Source: Herbaspirillum aquaticum
GTDB taxonomy: Bacteria > Pseudomonadota > Gammaproteobacteria > Burkholderiales > Burkholderiaceae_D
Length of the DNA: 64,000 nt
Assembly (NCBI RefSeq): GCF_002213425.1
Contig: NZ_NJGV01000005.1
Span: 265,572 to 329,571, forward strand
Direction: 5' to 3'
Under the pieces are notes generated by a model. That model was given only the letters and a program-made list of their open reading frames with translations. It ran no database searches and had not been told where the DNA came from. Both the position numbers and the translations under genes were made by a program. Shown in pieces: positions 1 through 9,128 of the stretch (the first letter of the stretch is position 1; the number at the start of each line of letters is the position of its first letter).

Positions 1-275
1 TGGGGGAGGAGCCGACCTACATCAGCTTTGATGTCGACGCGCTTGATCCGGTCTATGCACCGGGAACCGGGACGCCCGAGATCGGCGGCCTCACCACCCT
101 CGAAGCGCAGCATCTGATCCGTGGCCTGCAAGGGCTGAACCTGATTGGCGGCGACGTGGTGGAAGTCTCACCACCCTTTGACCCCACCGGTGGTACTGCC
201 GCTGTGGCGGCTACGCTGATGTTTGAAATGCTGTGCGTGATTGCCGATAGCGTCAGTCATCGCGCAAGAAGATAA
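1..275 (+). CDS. Agmatinase/guanidinobutyrase-family ureohydrolase, C-terminal fragment
   Basis: This is the last 90 or so codons of a ureohydrolase; the start lies left of the window. The readable part begins G-E-E-P-T-Y and contains the family's manganese-binding signature S-F-D-V-D-A-L-D-P followed by A-P-G-T-G-T-P-E-x-G-G, then G-G-D-V-V-E-V-S-P. These are the second metal-ligand block and the C-terminal block of agmatinase and related enzymes that hydrolyse guanidino groups to urea. The APGTGTP form is the one seen in agmatinase, guanidinobutyrase and proclavaminate amidinohydrolase and not in arginase, but substrate cannot be assigned from this fragment. It sits 77 bases ahead of an amino-acid transport gene pair on the same strand, so it may share their transcription and act on the imported compound (inference). 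It ends in TAA. Confidence 0.85.
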   Translation, partial: GEEPTYISFDVDALDPVYAPGTGTPEIGGLTTLEAQHLIRGLQGLNLIGGDVVEVSPPFDPTGGTAAVAATLMFEMLCVIADSVSHRARR

Positions 276-352
276 GAAATCAGCCTTGCTGCTTCTGCTT
301 TTCATTGCTGTCTTTTTTTGTGTGCTTTAACCCTTCTCTTAAGGATGTTGCC

Positions 353-1168
353 ATGTTCGATGCCTCCATCATCACCAAAAAAGTTCGTCTCGGTCTGTGC
401 CTTGCCAGCCTGTTGTTCGGCGGGATGACTGCCATTTCCGCCAACGCGCAGACCGCGGTACCGAATCAATTGAAGGTTGGCCTGGAAGTGGCCTATCCAC
501 CGTTTGAATCCTACGAGGGGGACAAGATCGTAGGCTTCGATCCCGAACTGACCATGATGCTGGCGCGTGCCATGAAGCTGCAACCCACCTTTGTCGATAC
601 CAAATTCGCCAGCCTGATTCTGGGCCTGGGCGCTGGCCAGCATGACGCTGTCATTTCCGGCCTGTACATCACGACCGAGCGCCTGGCCGTGGCCGATGCC
701 GTTCCTTATGCCAAATCGGGCGCACTGATTCTGGCGTCCAAGGATGGCGTGATGCCGAAAAGTGAAAACGATTTATGCGGTTTGAAAGTCGGCCTGCAAG
801 CCGGCACCAGCTGGGTAAAGAAGCTCAAGGATCTGTCGACCGATTATTGCGCCCCCAAAGGCAAGCCCGCCGTCGATGTCCATGAGTTCCCGACCGCCCC
901 GGAAGTCTTGCAGGCGTTGCTGTCGAAAAACATCCAGGCCCAGATAGAAGTGGCCGCCGTTGCCAAGGCCTTTGCTGAGAAGAGCCGGGGAAGGGTGGTG
1001 ATCAGCTCGCCATCGCAGATCTACATGCAGACATTGGGGGTATTCGTCAAGAAGGGCAACGTCGCCTTGAAGCAGGCGTTCGAGGCTGGCATGGTGGCCA
1101 TCAAGAAATCCGGCGAATATGACGCGTTGATCAAGAAGTATGACCTTGGCGCGGTGGATATCAAGTAG
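353..1168 (+). CDS. Periplasmic amino-acid-binding protein (ABC transporter, SBP family 3)
   Basis: This 271-residue secreted solute-binding protein belongs to the family-3 (polar amino acid) class. I chose ATG 353 because AAGGA lies eight bases upstream and because the protein then opens with a classical Sec signal peptide: Lys-Lys-x-Arg, a hydrophobic stretch, and an A-N-A-Q cleavage region near residue 33. An in-frame TTG at 305 would only add sixteen residues that spoil the signal. The mature start L-K-V-G-L-E-V-A-Y-P-P-F-E and the G-F-D-P-E-L-T block are typical of the family. The permease/ATPase fusion begins 51 bases downstream, so the two probably make one importer. Which amino acid is carried cannot be read from the sequence. 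Confidence 0.88.
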   Translation: MFDASIITKKVRLGLCLASLLFGGMTAISANAQTAVPNQLKVGLEVAYPPFESYEGDKIVGFDPELTMMLARAMKLQPTFVDTKFASLILGLGAGQHDAVISGLYITTERLAVADAVPYAKSGALILASKDGVMPKSENDLCGLKVGLQAGTSWVKKLKDLSTDYCAPKGKPAVDVHEFPTAPEVLQALLSKNIQAQIEVAAVAKAFAEKSRGRVVISSPSQIYMQTLGVFVKKGNVALKQAFEAGMVAIKKSGEYDALIKKYDLGAVDIK

Positions 1169-1219
1169 TCCCTGCATCCCCCATCCGGAATAACCTGCAC
1201 TGCCCACGCCGAGGATCTT

Positions 1220-2755
1220 ATGCAACTGGATTGGCCGTATTTCTTTTCTCTCTTTTCCATGGGAGCCTTCTGGCGTGCGGTAGTCACTGTGGTGGAGCTG
1301 GCTGCCCTGTCTTGGGGTGTGGCCCTGCTGCTCGGATTTTTTGTCGCCAGCGCACAGCTATCGGCCTTGCCGTGGCTGCGACTGCTGGCGAGGTGGTATG
1401 TCTGGTTTTTCCGCAGCGTGCCTTTGCTGGTGTTGGTGGTTTTCGTTTTCAACCTGCCGCAGCTGCTGCCATCGACGGGCTGGTTCTTGTCGGTTCCGTT
1501 CGTATCCGGCCTGCTTTCGTTGGTGTTGAGCGAGACCGCCTACATGGCTGAAATCCATCGCGGCGGTTTGCTGTCGGTATCGAAAGGGCAGCGCGAGGCG
1601 GGACGTGCACTGGGTTTCGGCTATTTCGGCATCCAGACGCGCATCGTGGTGCCGCAGGCGTTTCGCATTGCCTTGCCCACGCTGGTCAATGAATACGTCA
1701 CTATCGTCAAATTGACGTCGCTCGTGTCGGTCATTTCATTGCCGGAATTGCTGATGACCGGCCAGCGTTTGTACGCGCAGAATTTCCTGGTGATGGAAAC
1801 GCTGTTGGCGGTGGCGGTCTATTACGTCCTGATCGTTTCGGTCTTCAGCATAGGCTTTCAATGGCTCGAAAAACGCCTTGATATGCAGAGCCGCCAGCCC
1901 AGGACGCTCAGCGAAGAACAATGTGCCCAATTGCGGGCACGACCGGCGCTTGCCGTTTCCGGCCAGGTGGCTCAACGCAGGCAACCGGCATCTGGCGCCC
2001 CGCTGGCCCTGGAGTTGCACGGTATCGAAAAGAGCTACGGGCCGCAAAAAGTGCTCAAGGGCATCAGCCTGACCGTGCGCAGCGGCGAAGTCATCAGCCT
2101 GATCGGACCGTCCGGTTCCGGAAAAACCTCGCTGATCCGCACCATCAATGCCCTGGAGTCCATCGACCGTGGCGAGATCATTCTGTTTGGCGAAGCTTAT
2201 ATCCGCGCCGGCGAAGACCTCAATTCCGGTCAGGTAAGGACCGGAATACGCCGCATCGGGATGGTGTTTCAAGGTTTCAACCTGTTCCCGCATCTGACGG
2301 TACTCGACAACATCAAACTGGCCCCCGGGTATCACCATCCGAAAGACAGCGCGCTGCATGAACAGGAAGCGCTGCAGCTGTTGGAAAAGGTCGGATTGCT
2401 GGCACATGCCTACAAATATCCGCATCAGATGTCCGGCGGTCAGCAGCAGCGCGTGGCAATCGCCCGTGCGCTGGCCTTGCGGCCGGATGTGATGTTGTTT
2501 GATGAACCGACTTCGGCACTTGATCCGGAATTGGTTGGCGATGTGCTCAAAGTGATCCGGGACCTTGCCAAGGAGGGGATGACCATGCTGATTGTCACGC
2601 ACGAGATGGATTTTGCGCTCAGCATTTCTGATCGCATTCTCTTCATGGAGGGCGGACATGTTCAGCTCGATATGGCGCCGGATGTATTGCGGGATGAACA
2701 GCAGGGCGGCGAGGCCTTGGCGCGTACTCGCAGATTCATGGGGATCGCTGCCTGA
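1220..2755 (+). CDS. Amino-acid ABC transporter: permease fused to ATPase
   Basis: A single 511-residue chain combines two parts that are normally separate genes. Residues 1 to about 220 are a His/Glu/Arg-type inner-membrane permease with five or so hydrophobic helices and the cytoplasmic EAA loop (E-A-G-R-A-L-G-F near residue 135). After a linker of about 35 residues, residues 255-511 are a complete ABC ATPase: Walker A G-P-S-G-S-G-K-T, Q-loop V-F-Q-G-F-N-L-F, signature L-S-G-G-Q-Q-Q-R, Walker B V-M-L-F-D-E-P-T and the switch His in I-V-T-H-E-M. It follows the binding protein gene closely, so binding protein plus fusion could form a minimal importer. Such permease-ATPase fusions are known but uncommon. 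ATG 1220 has GAGGA upstream. The next gene is convergent with only 18 bases between. Confidence 0.92.
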   Translation: MQLDWPYFFSLFSMGAFWRAVVTVVELAALSWGVALLLGFFVASAQLSALPWLRLLARWYVWFFRSVPLLVLVVFVFNLPQLLPSTGWFLSVPFVSGLLSLVLSETAYMAEIHRGGLLSVSKGQREAGRALGFGYFGIQTRIVVPQAFRIALPTLVNEYVTIVKLTSLVSVISLPELLMTGQRLYAQNFLVMETLLAVAVYYVLIVSVFSIGFQWLEKRLDMQSRQPRTLSEEQCAQLRARPALAVSGQVAQRRQPASGAPLALELHGIEKSYGPQKVLKGISLTVRSGEVISLIGPSGSGKTSLIRTINALESIDRGEIILFGEAYIRAGEDLNSGQVRTGIRRIGMVFQGFNLFPHLTVLDNIKLAPGYHHPKDSALHEQEALQLLEKVGLLAHAYKYPHQMSGGQQQRVAIARALALRPDVMLFDEPTSALDPELVGDVLKVIRDLAKEGMTMLIVTHEMDFALSISDRILFMEGGHVQLDMAPDVLRDEQQGGEALARTRRFMGIAA

Positions 2756-2773
2756 ATTGCCCGGACATCTTTG

Positions 2774-3745
2774 TTATGCGACAGGTTTATATACGTCAGC
2801 CAAATCACACAAGTCCCAATTGCCACCAGTCAATACCGCACAGACTTTCTCATCCGGCCTCACGCTGAGACCACCCGCCAGCAACGCCCCGATACCAATC
2901 GAGGCTGCCGGCTCCGCAATGAGCTTGGCATCTTTTGCCAGGATACGCATCCCCTCGATAATGTGCTCATCCTCGACGAGAACGATCTCGTCCACATACT
3001 TTTCTATGATGGGGTAGGGATTTTGTCCCGGGACACTGATCCTGAGCCCATCCGCGATGGTATTTTTCAGAGGTAGTGATGTTCTTTGCTTGTTGATGCG
3101 GCTCTGATAGTACTTGGGTGTAAGAGCGGGCTCTGCTCCGACCACCTTGATGGAGGGGCGGGTTTCCTTAAGCGCAGTCGCAATCCCGGAAATCAAGCCG
3201 CCCCCACCCATGGGAATGATGACGGTATCCACATCTGGCAAATCATCGATGATTTCGCACCCAATGGTGCCTTGCCCGGCCATCACCACGGGATCTTCGA
3301 ATGCGTGCACCATTACATAGTGATTTTCCGCGGCGATCTCGGCAACCTTCTTCCAACGAGCTGCCGTATCGCCGTCGAACAAGATAACTTCCGCACCCAG
3401 TGCTTGCGTGTTGGCGATCTTGATTTTCGGGGTAGTCACCGGCAACACCAGGAGCGCCTTCACGCCGAGCATCCTGGCGGCATAAGCCAGGCCTTGCGCG
3501 TGGTTGCCCGAAGAGGTCGCAATGATCCCATTGGCAATCGCTTCCCTCGGCAGCGATAAGGATTTGTTCAGTGCACCTCGAATCTTGAAAGCGCCCGTGA
3601 TCTGAAGTGTTTCGGGTTTCAGATAGAGTTCGCAGCCAAACTGTTTTTCGATCTTCTCTGCGCGAAGCAAGGGCGTATGCCTGATATGGGGAGAGAGCCG
3701 TTCGCGCGCTTGGTGAATGTCTTGGAGAGTGGGATATTCATGCAT
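2774..3745 (-). CDS. PLP-dependent serine/threonine dehydratase family protein (EutB-like)
   Basis: This is a 323-residue fold-type II PLP enzyme of the threonine dehydratase/serine racemase group. Visible landmarks are the PLP lysine in A-F-K-I-R-G-A (residue about 53), the substrate loop S-S-G-N-H-A-Q-G and the phosphate-binding glycine loop G-G-G-G-L-I-S-G. It lacks the C-terminal ACT regulatory domain of biosynthetic IlvA, so it is a catabolic-type enzyme. It lies 44 bases downstream of an ornithine-cyclodeaminase-like gene on the same strand. That pairing is known for ectoine/hydroxyectoine utilisation (EutB with EutC), but also occurs with hydroxyaspartate and other amino-acid lyases. 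The other ectoine genes (doeA, doeB, eutD) are not in the window, so the substrate stays open. Confidence 0.8.
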   Translation of the reverse strand: MHEYPTLQDIHQARERLSPHIRHTPLLRAEKIEKQFGCELYLKPETLQITGAFKIRGALNKSLSLPREAIANGIIATSSGNHAQGLAYAARMLGVKALLVLPVTTPKIKIANTQALGAEVILFDGDTAARWKKVAEIAAENHYVMVHAFEDPVVMAGQGTIGCEIIDDLPDVDTVIIPMGGGGLISGIATALKETRPSIKVVGAEPALTPKYYQSRINKQRTSLPLKNTIADGLRISVPGQNPYPIIEKYVDEIVLVEDEHIIEGMRILAKDAKLIAEPAASIGIGALLAGGLSVRPDEKVCAVLTGGNWDLCDLADVYKPVA

Positions 3746-3789
3746 GAAGTAGATTCCTTTTTTCGCTGCAAAGAAAATGCGAAGCGAAC

Positions 3790-4782
3790 TTACTCAATGA
3801 ATTCAAAGAACTCACCGATCTTGTTGACGACGGCGTTCTGGTAGATTTTCGTAGCTGTCGTATTGTCCTGGATGGCCATGCCGGTGGAATCGAAAATCGT
3901 GATTTCCTCATCGTTCTCCCGGCCTGGCTTCCTGCCCAGCAGAATCTCCCCGAGCTCACCATGAATATCATTCATGGTGATGATCTGTCGTGTCAGGGGA
4001 TGCCAGCTCTCTCCTTTTTCACAGCACTGTGCAGTGGAGTCATGCACGATCTTGGCGTGCTTGAATAATGCGGGATCCAGCTCCTGTTTTCCTTGCTGAT
4101 CAGCGCCGATGGCAATGATGTGTGTACCCGGCTTGACCCACTTGGCTTCCACCACCGGGCCAGTGCCGCGCGTGGTGGTAACAAGAATGTCCGAACTTGC
4201 GACCACATCTTGTGCTGAGCTAGCAAGTGCCACAGGAAGACCAAAATCACGCTCGATATCCGCCTGGAAGCTGGCCATTTTTTCTGCGGTTCTACTCCAT
4301 GCCTTGATGCCCTGAATATCGATGACTTCGCGCAGAGCACGAATCTGCATCCGGGCCTGCTGCCCAGTCCCGATTGCACCAATTACCTTGGCATCCTTTC
4401 TTGCCAGCACTTTGGCGGAGACCGCCCCGGCAGCGCCAGTTCTGAGTCCGGTGACCAAACTTCCATCCATGACGCACATCAGGGCGCACGATCTGGCATC
4501 AAACAGGAGGATGGTCCCCATGCTGCTGGGCACACCATAGAGTTTGGGATTATCGGGAAATGCCCCCGAAGAACTCTTCATGGAAATGACTTCGTTACCC
4601 TCGTAATAGCTCAGCTTGAAGTCGATTTCTCCTCTCGGTGCAGGAAGATGGATACCGGTATAAGGAGGCTGCATTACGCTGTTTTCACTGAATGCCCGAT
4701 AAGCCTCTTCGACGGTACCAATCACCTCCTTCATGGAGATCAATTTGCGAACTTCCTCTTTCTTCAGCAATAAGGTGCGCAT
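3790..4782 (-). CDS. Ornithine cyclodeaminase/mu-crystallin family protein (EutC-like)
   Basis: This is a 330-residue NAD(P)-dependent enzyme of the ornithine cyclodeaminase/alanine dehydrogenase/mu-crystallin family. The central Rossmann motif is readable as [10 protein letters not shown], preceded by V-T-G-L-R-T-G-A-A and followed by V-x-T-T-T-R-G and the C-terminal D-S-T-G-M-A-I-Q-D block. I prefer ATG 4782 over an in-frame TTG at 4803, as it gives the usual family length; the ribosome-binding sequence is weak (AGAGA). It heads the gene pair with the PLP dehydratase downstream. Members form or reduce cyclic imines, or degrade ectoine-derived diamino acids. No catalytic specificity can be fixed here, and the EutC label rests on the neighbour, not on a diagnostic residue. 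Confidence 0.78.
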   Translation of the reverse strand: MRTLLLKKEEVRKLISMKEVIGTVEEAYRAFSENSVMQPPYTGIHLPAPRGEIDFKLSYYEGNEVISMKSSSGAFPDNPKLYGVPSSMGTILLFDARSCALMCVMDGSLVTGLRTGAAGAVSAKVLARKDAKVIGAIGTGQQARMQIRALREVIDIQGIKAWSRTAEKMASFQADIERDFGLPVALASSAQDVVASSDILVTTTRGTGPVVEAKWVKPGTHIIAIGADQQGKQELDPALFKHAKIVHDSTAQCCEKGESWHPLTRQIITMNDIHGELGEILLGRKPGRENDEEITIFDSTGMAIQDNTTATKIYQNAVVNKIGEFFEFIE

Positions 4783-4893
4783 CAATACTCTCTTGAATAC
4801 CAAAACTCATTTCACAGCATTGAAGTGATGTGCCAGCAAACGGTGCAGCATAAAAATACTGCACCGCTTTTTCAGGCAACGACACGATCTGAA

Positions 4894-6516
4894 TCAGGCA
4901 TCCAGCCAAACATATTCTGCGCAGGTGTAGTTCATGAATGCTCCCAGTGGAACGGGAGTGATGCCCTTCACCTTGGTGTTGACGCCTTCGAGGTTAATGA
5001 TGAAGACGGGAATGCCGATGCCGCATTTCTCATGCACGAGGATCTGCATGTCGGCATACATTTGCTTTCGCTTGTTGAAATCGGTCTCTCCACGTGCGGC
5101 GACCAGCAACTGATCAAACTGTGCATTTTTCCAGCCCGACTCATTCCATTGCGCATCGGACTTGAATAACTGCGTAAACAAAATGTCCGCACTTGGGCGC
5201 GGATTGATATTGCCGAAGCCCAACGGCACCTTCATCCACTGGTTGGACCAATAGCCATCAGGAGGTACGCGTTTGACATCCAGTTTCAACCCAATTTTCT
5301 GCGCACTTTGCTGCATCAGCACGGCGATGTCGACCGAACCGGTAGCCGCTGCCGACGCCACGAGAGGGATAGTGCTACCCAAGACGCCTGCCTTTTGCAG
5401 GTGGAACTTGGCCTTGTCCGGATCGTAGGGGCGCTGCGGCAAACCAGGGAAATAAAAACGGTTGGTCGGATCGATAGGTTGATCATTGGCGGTCACGGCG
5501 TAACCACGGAAGGCGGCGTTCTTGATTTGCTCCCGGTCCATCAGGTACTTCATTCCCAAGGTGAAATCCATGCTATTGCCGGGTGCCACATCCTGACGGA
5601 TGACCAGATCGGTATAGAGCCCCGTTCTGGTCTCTATCACGGTATAGCCTGAGGTCGTCCTGACGCGCTCGGTAGAACGGGCATTCACGTCATTGATCCA
5701 ATGCACATCGCCCGATAGCAAGGCATTGACCCGGGCGGCCTCATCGGGGATGCCAAAGACTTCAACCTCATCGAGATAGGGCATTCCCGATTTCCAGTAA
5801 TTTTCATTGCGCACGCCAATGGTACGCACTCCCGGCGTGAACTCCTTGACCTTGAACGCGCCAGTTCCATTGGGCGTGCGGAAGTCGGTCGTGCCGTCCC
5901 GGATGATCAGGAATTGCGCCGTGGACAAGATCACAGGCAGGTCGGCATTGGCACCTGCCAGTTTGATCTGCACTTCATTGGGCCCTGTCGCTTTGACCGA
6001 CTCGATCTGATCTGCCACGACCTTGACCTTGGAGGCCACAGCCGGGTCTTTGTGACGCATCAGTGAATACACGACGTCGGCCGGGGTGAACGGTTTGCCG
6101 TCGTGAAAAACGACATCTTTACGTAGCTTGACGGTCCAGGTAATGGCATCCGTAGTCAGCAGTTCTTCGGCCAGCACCATTTGCGGGCCGAGCTTGCTAT
6201 CGAGCTTGGTCAGTCCGTTATAGAACAGATTCACACGCGTGTAGTCAGTGGCGTGTGCCGCCTTGGCAGGATCGAGGGTGTCGGCGGTGGAACTGGTTTG
6301 GGTGGCCATGCGGAGTTTGCCGCCGCGCTTGGGTGTCTGTGCCATGGCGCCACTGCTCACCGCCATGAGGCTGGCCGATCCCAACGTCAAGAGACTCCCG
6401 GCCATCAGGGTGCGCATCATGTCGCGACGCGTGAAGCCATCGCGGAGGCCGCTCCCTGACTCAGCTGCTGCAGTCAATTCATCGGAGAAGAATCGCTTGT
6501 TTTCCTGATTACTCAT
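4894..6516 (-). CDS. Tat-exported peptide/opine ABC substrate-binding protein (SBP family 5)
   Basis: This is a 540-residue periplasmic binding protein of the oligopeptide/dipeptide (SBP_bac_5) family. Its leader is long and contains a twin-arginine motif, F-T-R-R-D-M-M-R, followed by a moderately hydrophobic stretch and an A-M-A-Q cleavage site near residue 60, so it should leave the cell through Tat and not Sec. The mature chain begins K-R-G-G-K-L-R-M-A and has the typical W-T-V-K-L-R-K-D-V-V-F-H-D-G-K-P-F block of this family near residue 130. Cognate DppBCDF-type permease genes are absent on either side, so it is an orphan in this window, or it serves a transporter elsewhere. It is read in the same direction as the EutB/EutC-like pair, 111 bases upstream of it, so a shared transcript is possible. 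Confidence 0.9.
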   Translation of the reverse strand: MSNQENKRFFSDELTAAAESGSGLRDGFTRRDMMRTLMAGSLLTLGSASLMAVSSGAMAQTPKRGGKLRMATQTSSTADTLDPAKAAHATDYTRVNLFYNGLTKLDSKLGPQMVLAEELLTTDAITWTVKLRKDVVFHDGKPFTPADVVYSLMRHKDPAVASKVKVVADQIESVKATGPNEVQIKLAGANADLPVILSTAQFLIIRDGTTDFRTPNGTGAFKVKEFTPGVRTIGVRNENYWKSGMPYLDEVEVFGIPDEAARVNALLSGDVHWINDVNARSTERVRTTSGYTVIETRTGLYTDLVIRQDVAPGNSMDFTLGMKYLMDREQIKNAAFRGYAVTANDQPIDPTNRFYFPGLPQRPYDPDKAKFHLQKAGVLGSTIPLVASAAATGSVDIAVLMQQSAQKIGLKLDVKRVPPDGYWSNQWMKVPLGFGNINPRPSADILFTQLFKSDAQWNESGWKNAQFDQLLVAARGETDFNKRKQMYADMQILVHEKCGIGIPVFIINLEGVNTKVKGITPVPLGAFMNYTCAEYVWLDA

Positions 6517-6914
6517 GAAACCCCCGTCATCAAAGTTGAACTACGAAATTACGGAATGGACCTCGCTGCTATTGGTGCGGCTTACCGCTTATGGACAACG
6601 ATCTCTCCCTAAAACGTCATAGGTTCAACTGGAGTCCCCGCCTGATCCTCAGGATTACAACACGGCGAAATTTATTGTTTATGTCGATTTATGTGATGGC
6701 TGAGGCAGGAATGTGTGTTTAGGGCGACCTCATCAGCAGAATTTGCCGAGCGATGCAACAAGCCTTATTGATAGCCCCAGAATGGGGCATCCTCCCAAAA
6801 ATGGACTTGCCTTTCCTTATTGCTCTGGCGAAAAAGAACATCCACGCATTTCTTCACAAGGCCCGCGCCGGGCCGTACTGCGGCAGAAGGTTATGGTGGC
6901 AATCAGCTGGATGA

Positions 6915-7215
6915 TTAGCGAAAGCGTGTCTCCACTATCGCGCGTGTCGTCAGACTCATGCCGCTTCCCTGCAACATCTTTCCTGCAGCGGCAAACCAGG
7001 CCGCGCCCATGCGCAGCGCCACCAGCAGGTAGAGCTGCAGGTTGATGAGGGGGCGGCCAGGCTGAAGGTGAGGCCGCTGCCATAGCTGACCAGGAAGGCG
7101 GCTCCGGCGACCTGGCCGATGATCAGACCCAGGCTGTGCAGCGGTTGCGCACCGGCCCACGTGAAGGCATAGCCGAGAGGGCGCGGGCAGACGAAGGAGC
7201 GGTCGGGAAGGTTGG
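6915..7215 (-). pseudogene. Frameshifted remnant of a small membrane protein gene
   Basis: The 840 bases between the binding protein gene and the siderophore transporter genes hold no intact gene. On the minus strand, one frame reads a hydrophobic protein-like segment with G-L-I-I-G-Q-V-A-G-A-A-F-L-V-S-Y-G-S-G from about 7205 to 7050. The continuation, P-L-I-N-L-Q-L-Y-L-L-V-A-L-R-M-G-A, lies in a second frame and ends with TAA at about 6915. The break falls in a run of five C bases near 7052, where one more C would restore a single frame. No start codon exists in the first frame, as a TGA lies just upstream. It may be a decayed membrane gene of the siderophore operon. I could not name the family. 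The rest of 6517-7358 shows nothing else convincing. Confidence 0.4.
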
Positions 7216-7358
7216 CGCAGTGATCATGGTAATACCGATATCAATCGTTGATAACGAATGCATCGCCACTGTCTGCTGTCGCTGTCAATCGCTATAAAGA
7301 CGCATGGTAAAAGATTCGTTGCGGTGCGGCGATGACATCGAACGTCAATCTGAGTTGC

Positions 7359-9128
7359 TCAATGCAGGCCCAGCTGCCAGGACTGCCCTTGGCTCCATGC
7401 CGACCAAAGCTGCTGATAAAGCGGGCAGCGGCGTAGCAGTTCGGCATGGCTGCCGCAGTCGATCACCTTGCCCTGATCCATCACTACCACCTGGTCTGCC
7501 GCGACCGCGTGATCCAGGCGGTGCGCCACCATGATGGTGGTGCGTCCTGGCAGCAGCTCACGCAGCGCGCAGCGGATGGCGTGATCGTTTTCAGCATCCA
7601 GCGCCGAGGTCATTTCGTCGAACAGCACGACAGGCGCATCCTTGAGCAAGGCGCGGGCGATGGTGAGTCTTTGCTTTTGTCCGCCGGAGAGATTGCGCCC
7701 CCATTCAGCCAGCTGGGTGTCGGCTCCATCCGCCATCGCATCTACGAAAGCTTCGCACTGGGCGGCGCGCAGAGCGGCGCGTAGTTGCTCCGGCGTGGCG
7801 TGACGGGCGCCGGCTGCGATGTTGCTGGCGATGCTGTCCTGGAACAGCAAGCCATCCTGGAACACCATACTGATGCGCGCCAGATGGTCGCCCAGCGCAA
7901 CCGCGCGGATATCCTGACCGTTCACCAGGATGCGACCAATGCTGGTGTCGTGGAAGCGCGCCAGCAGTTGCAGCAGGGTCGACTTGCCCGCGCCGCTGGG
8001 GCCGACGATCACGGTGGTCTTGCCAGCGGGAAAATCGAGATCGAGATTGTGCAGCAGCGGCTCGCCATGCCGGTAACCGAAGCTGACCTGCTCCAGCCGG
8101 ATCTGCGCCTCTCCCGCTGCCACCTCCGCGTGGCCGTCGGGAAGAGCGGGATGGGCCAGCAGGGCGGCATGAGCGGCCATGGCTTCCTTGCTGGCCAGTG
8201 CCTGGAAGCGTTGCGCCAACAGCGATTCTATGGGCTGGCTCAGGGTGCTCAGCACCGCCAGCACGATGAGCAGTTGGGCGCCGTCGAGATGGCCGTCCAG
8301 ATAGCGCCATCCGGCAAAGCTCAGGGCGGCTGCCATCACCAGGCCGAACAGGCTGTTGGAGATCAACAGGCCTGGCGCCAGCTTCCAGCTCGTGCGTTGG
8401 TAAAACTGTCGCAGTTGCTGGTTGTGCTGGGTGAATCGCTGCTTGATGCGGGCATCATCCTGGTAGGCGCGCAGTACCGGCATGCCGGCGCTGAGTTCGC
8501 CCAGATGGCGCGAGACCTGTTCCAGCTGCGCCTGCTGCTGCCGTGCGCTGGTCAACATCCTGCGCCCGATCTGCTCCAGCATCAGTACCGCTACGGCCAG
8601 CAAGACCACGACCAACAAGGCCAGCGTCAGGTCCAGCCACCCCAGCGCGCCGATCAGGGCAGTCAGCAGCAACGCGTTGCTGATCTGCTGGGCGATCCCG
8701 AAGGAAGAAAATTCTTCCACCCAGCGCAGGTCATGCACGATGAAGCGCGACAGGCGTTCGCTGGGAAAAGCGCTTGCGAGCAAGCCCAGTGGAACCCTCA
8801 TGGCGTGGGCGACCAGGTTGGAGCGCAATTGCCCGGTGATGCGATAGCCCTCCATGAACAGTGCAGTCTGCGCCGAGGAAGTCATCAGCAGCCGCAGCAG
8901 CGGGCAGGCGCACGCCAGCAGCACCGTCCAGTAAGGTGGTACTGCCTGCGCCCCGCGCAGCAGGCTGCCCAGCAAGATGGCCGCGCAGAGATAGGGGATA
9001 GCGCTGAGCAGACCATCCAGCATCATGATGCACAGTGCACGCAGGTAACGTCGCCGTTCCTGGACGGGGGTGTTGCCGAACCAGGTGTGGACAATCTGGT
9101 TCCAGCTCAGGGTCTGTCGGGTCGTCAT
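7359..9128 (-). CDS. ABC transporter, fused permease-ATPase half-transporter (YbtQ-like)
   Basis: This is a 589-residue exporter-fold ABC protein: six predicted membrane helices in residues 20-320, then an ATPase with Walker A G-P-S-G-A-G-K-S-T (about residue 379), signature L-S-G-G-Q-K-Q-R (about 479) and Walker B V-V-L-F-D-E-M-T. ATG 9128 overlaps the stop of the preceding transporter gene in an ATGA, so the two are translationally coupled and probably form a heterodimer. In Yersinia the equivalent pair YbtP/YbtQ has exporter architecture, yet is needed for uptake of iron delivered as ferric yersiniabactin. The same role is likely here but is inferred from the operon. It is the last gene of the leftward operon that starts at the 11.4-kb promoter. 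Confidence 0.88.
   Translation of the reverse strand: MTTRQTLSWNQIVHTWFGNTPVQERRRYLRALCIMMLDGLLSAIPYLCAAILLGSLLRGAQAVPPYWTVLLACACPLLRLLMTSSAQTALFMEGYRITGQLRSNLVAHAMRVPLGLLASAFPSERLSRFIVHDLRWVEEFSSFGIAQQISNALLLTALIGALGWLDLTLALLVVVLLAVAVLMLEQIGRRMLTSARQQQAQLEQVSRHLGELSAGMPVLRAYQDDARIKQRFTQHNQQLRQFYQRTSWKLAPGLLISNSLFGLVMAAALSFAGWRYLDGHLDGAQLLIVLAVLSTLSQPIESLLAQRFQALASKEAMAAHAALLAHPALPDGHAEVAAGEAQIRLEQVSFGYRHGEPLLHNLDLDFPAGKTTVIVGPSGAGKSTLLQLLARFHDTSIGRILVNGQDIRAVALGDHLARISMVFQDGLLFQDSIASNIAAGARHATPEQLRAALRAAQCEAFVDAMADGADTQLAEWGRNLSGGQKQRLTIARALLKDAPVVLFDEMTSALDAENDHAIRCALRELLPGRTTIMVAHRLDHAVAADQVVVMDQGKVIDCGSHAELLRRCPLYQQLWSAWSQGQSWQLGLH

Noticed and set aside
305..352. Upstream TTG start for the first binding protein
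   Set aside because: It adds residues before an otherwise perfect signal peptide, and the ribosome-binding site fits ATG 353.
7239..7253. Palindrome TATCAA-TCG-TTGATA as regulatory site
   Set aside because: It is short, matches no Fur-like pattern well, and no gene start uses it; recorded only as chance-level.
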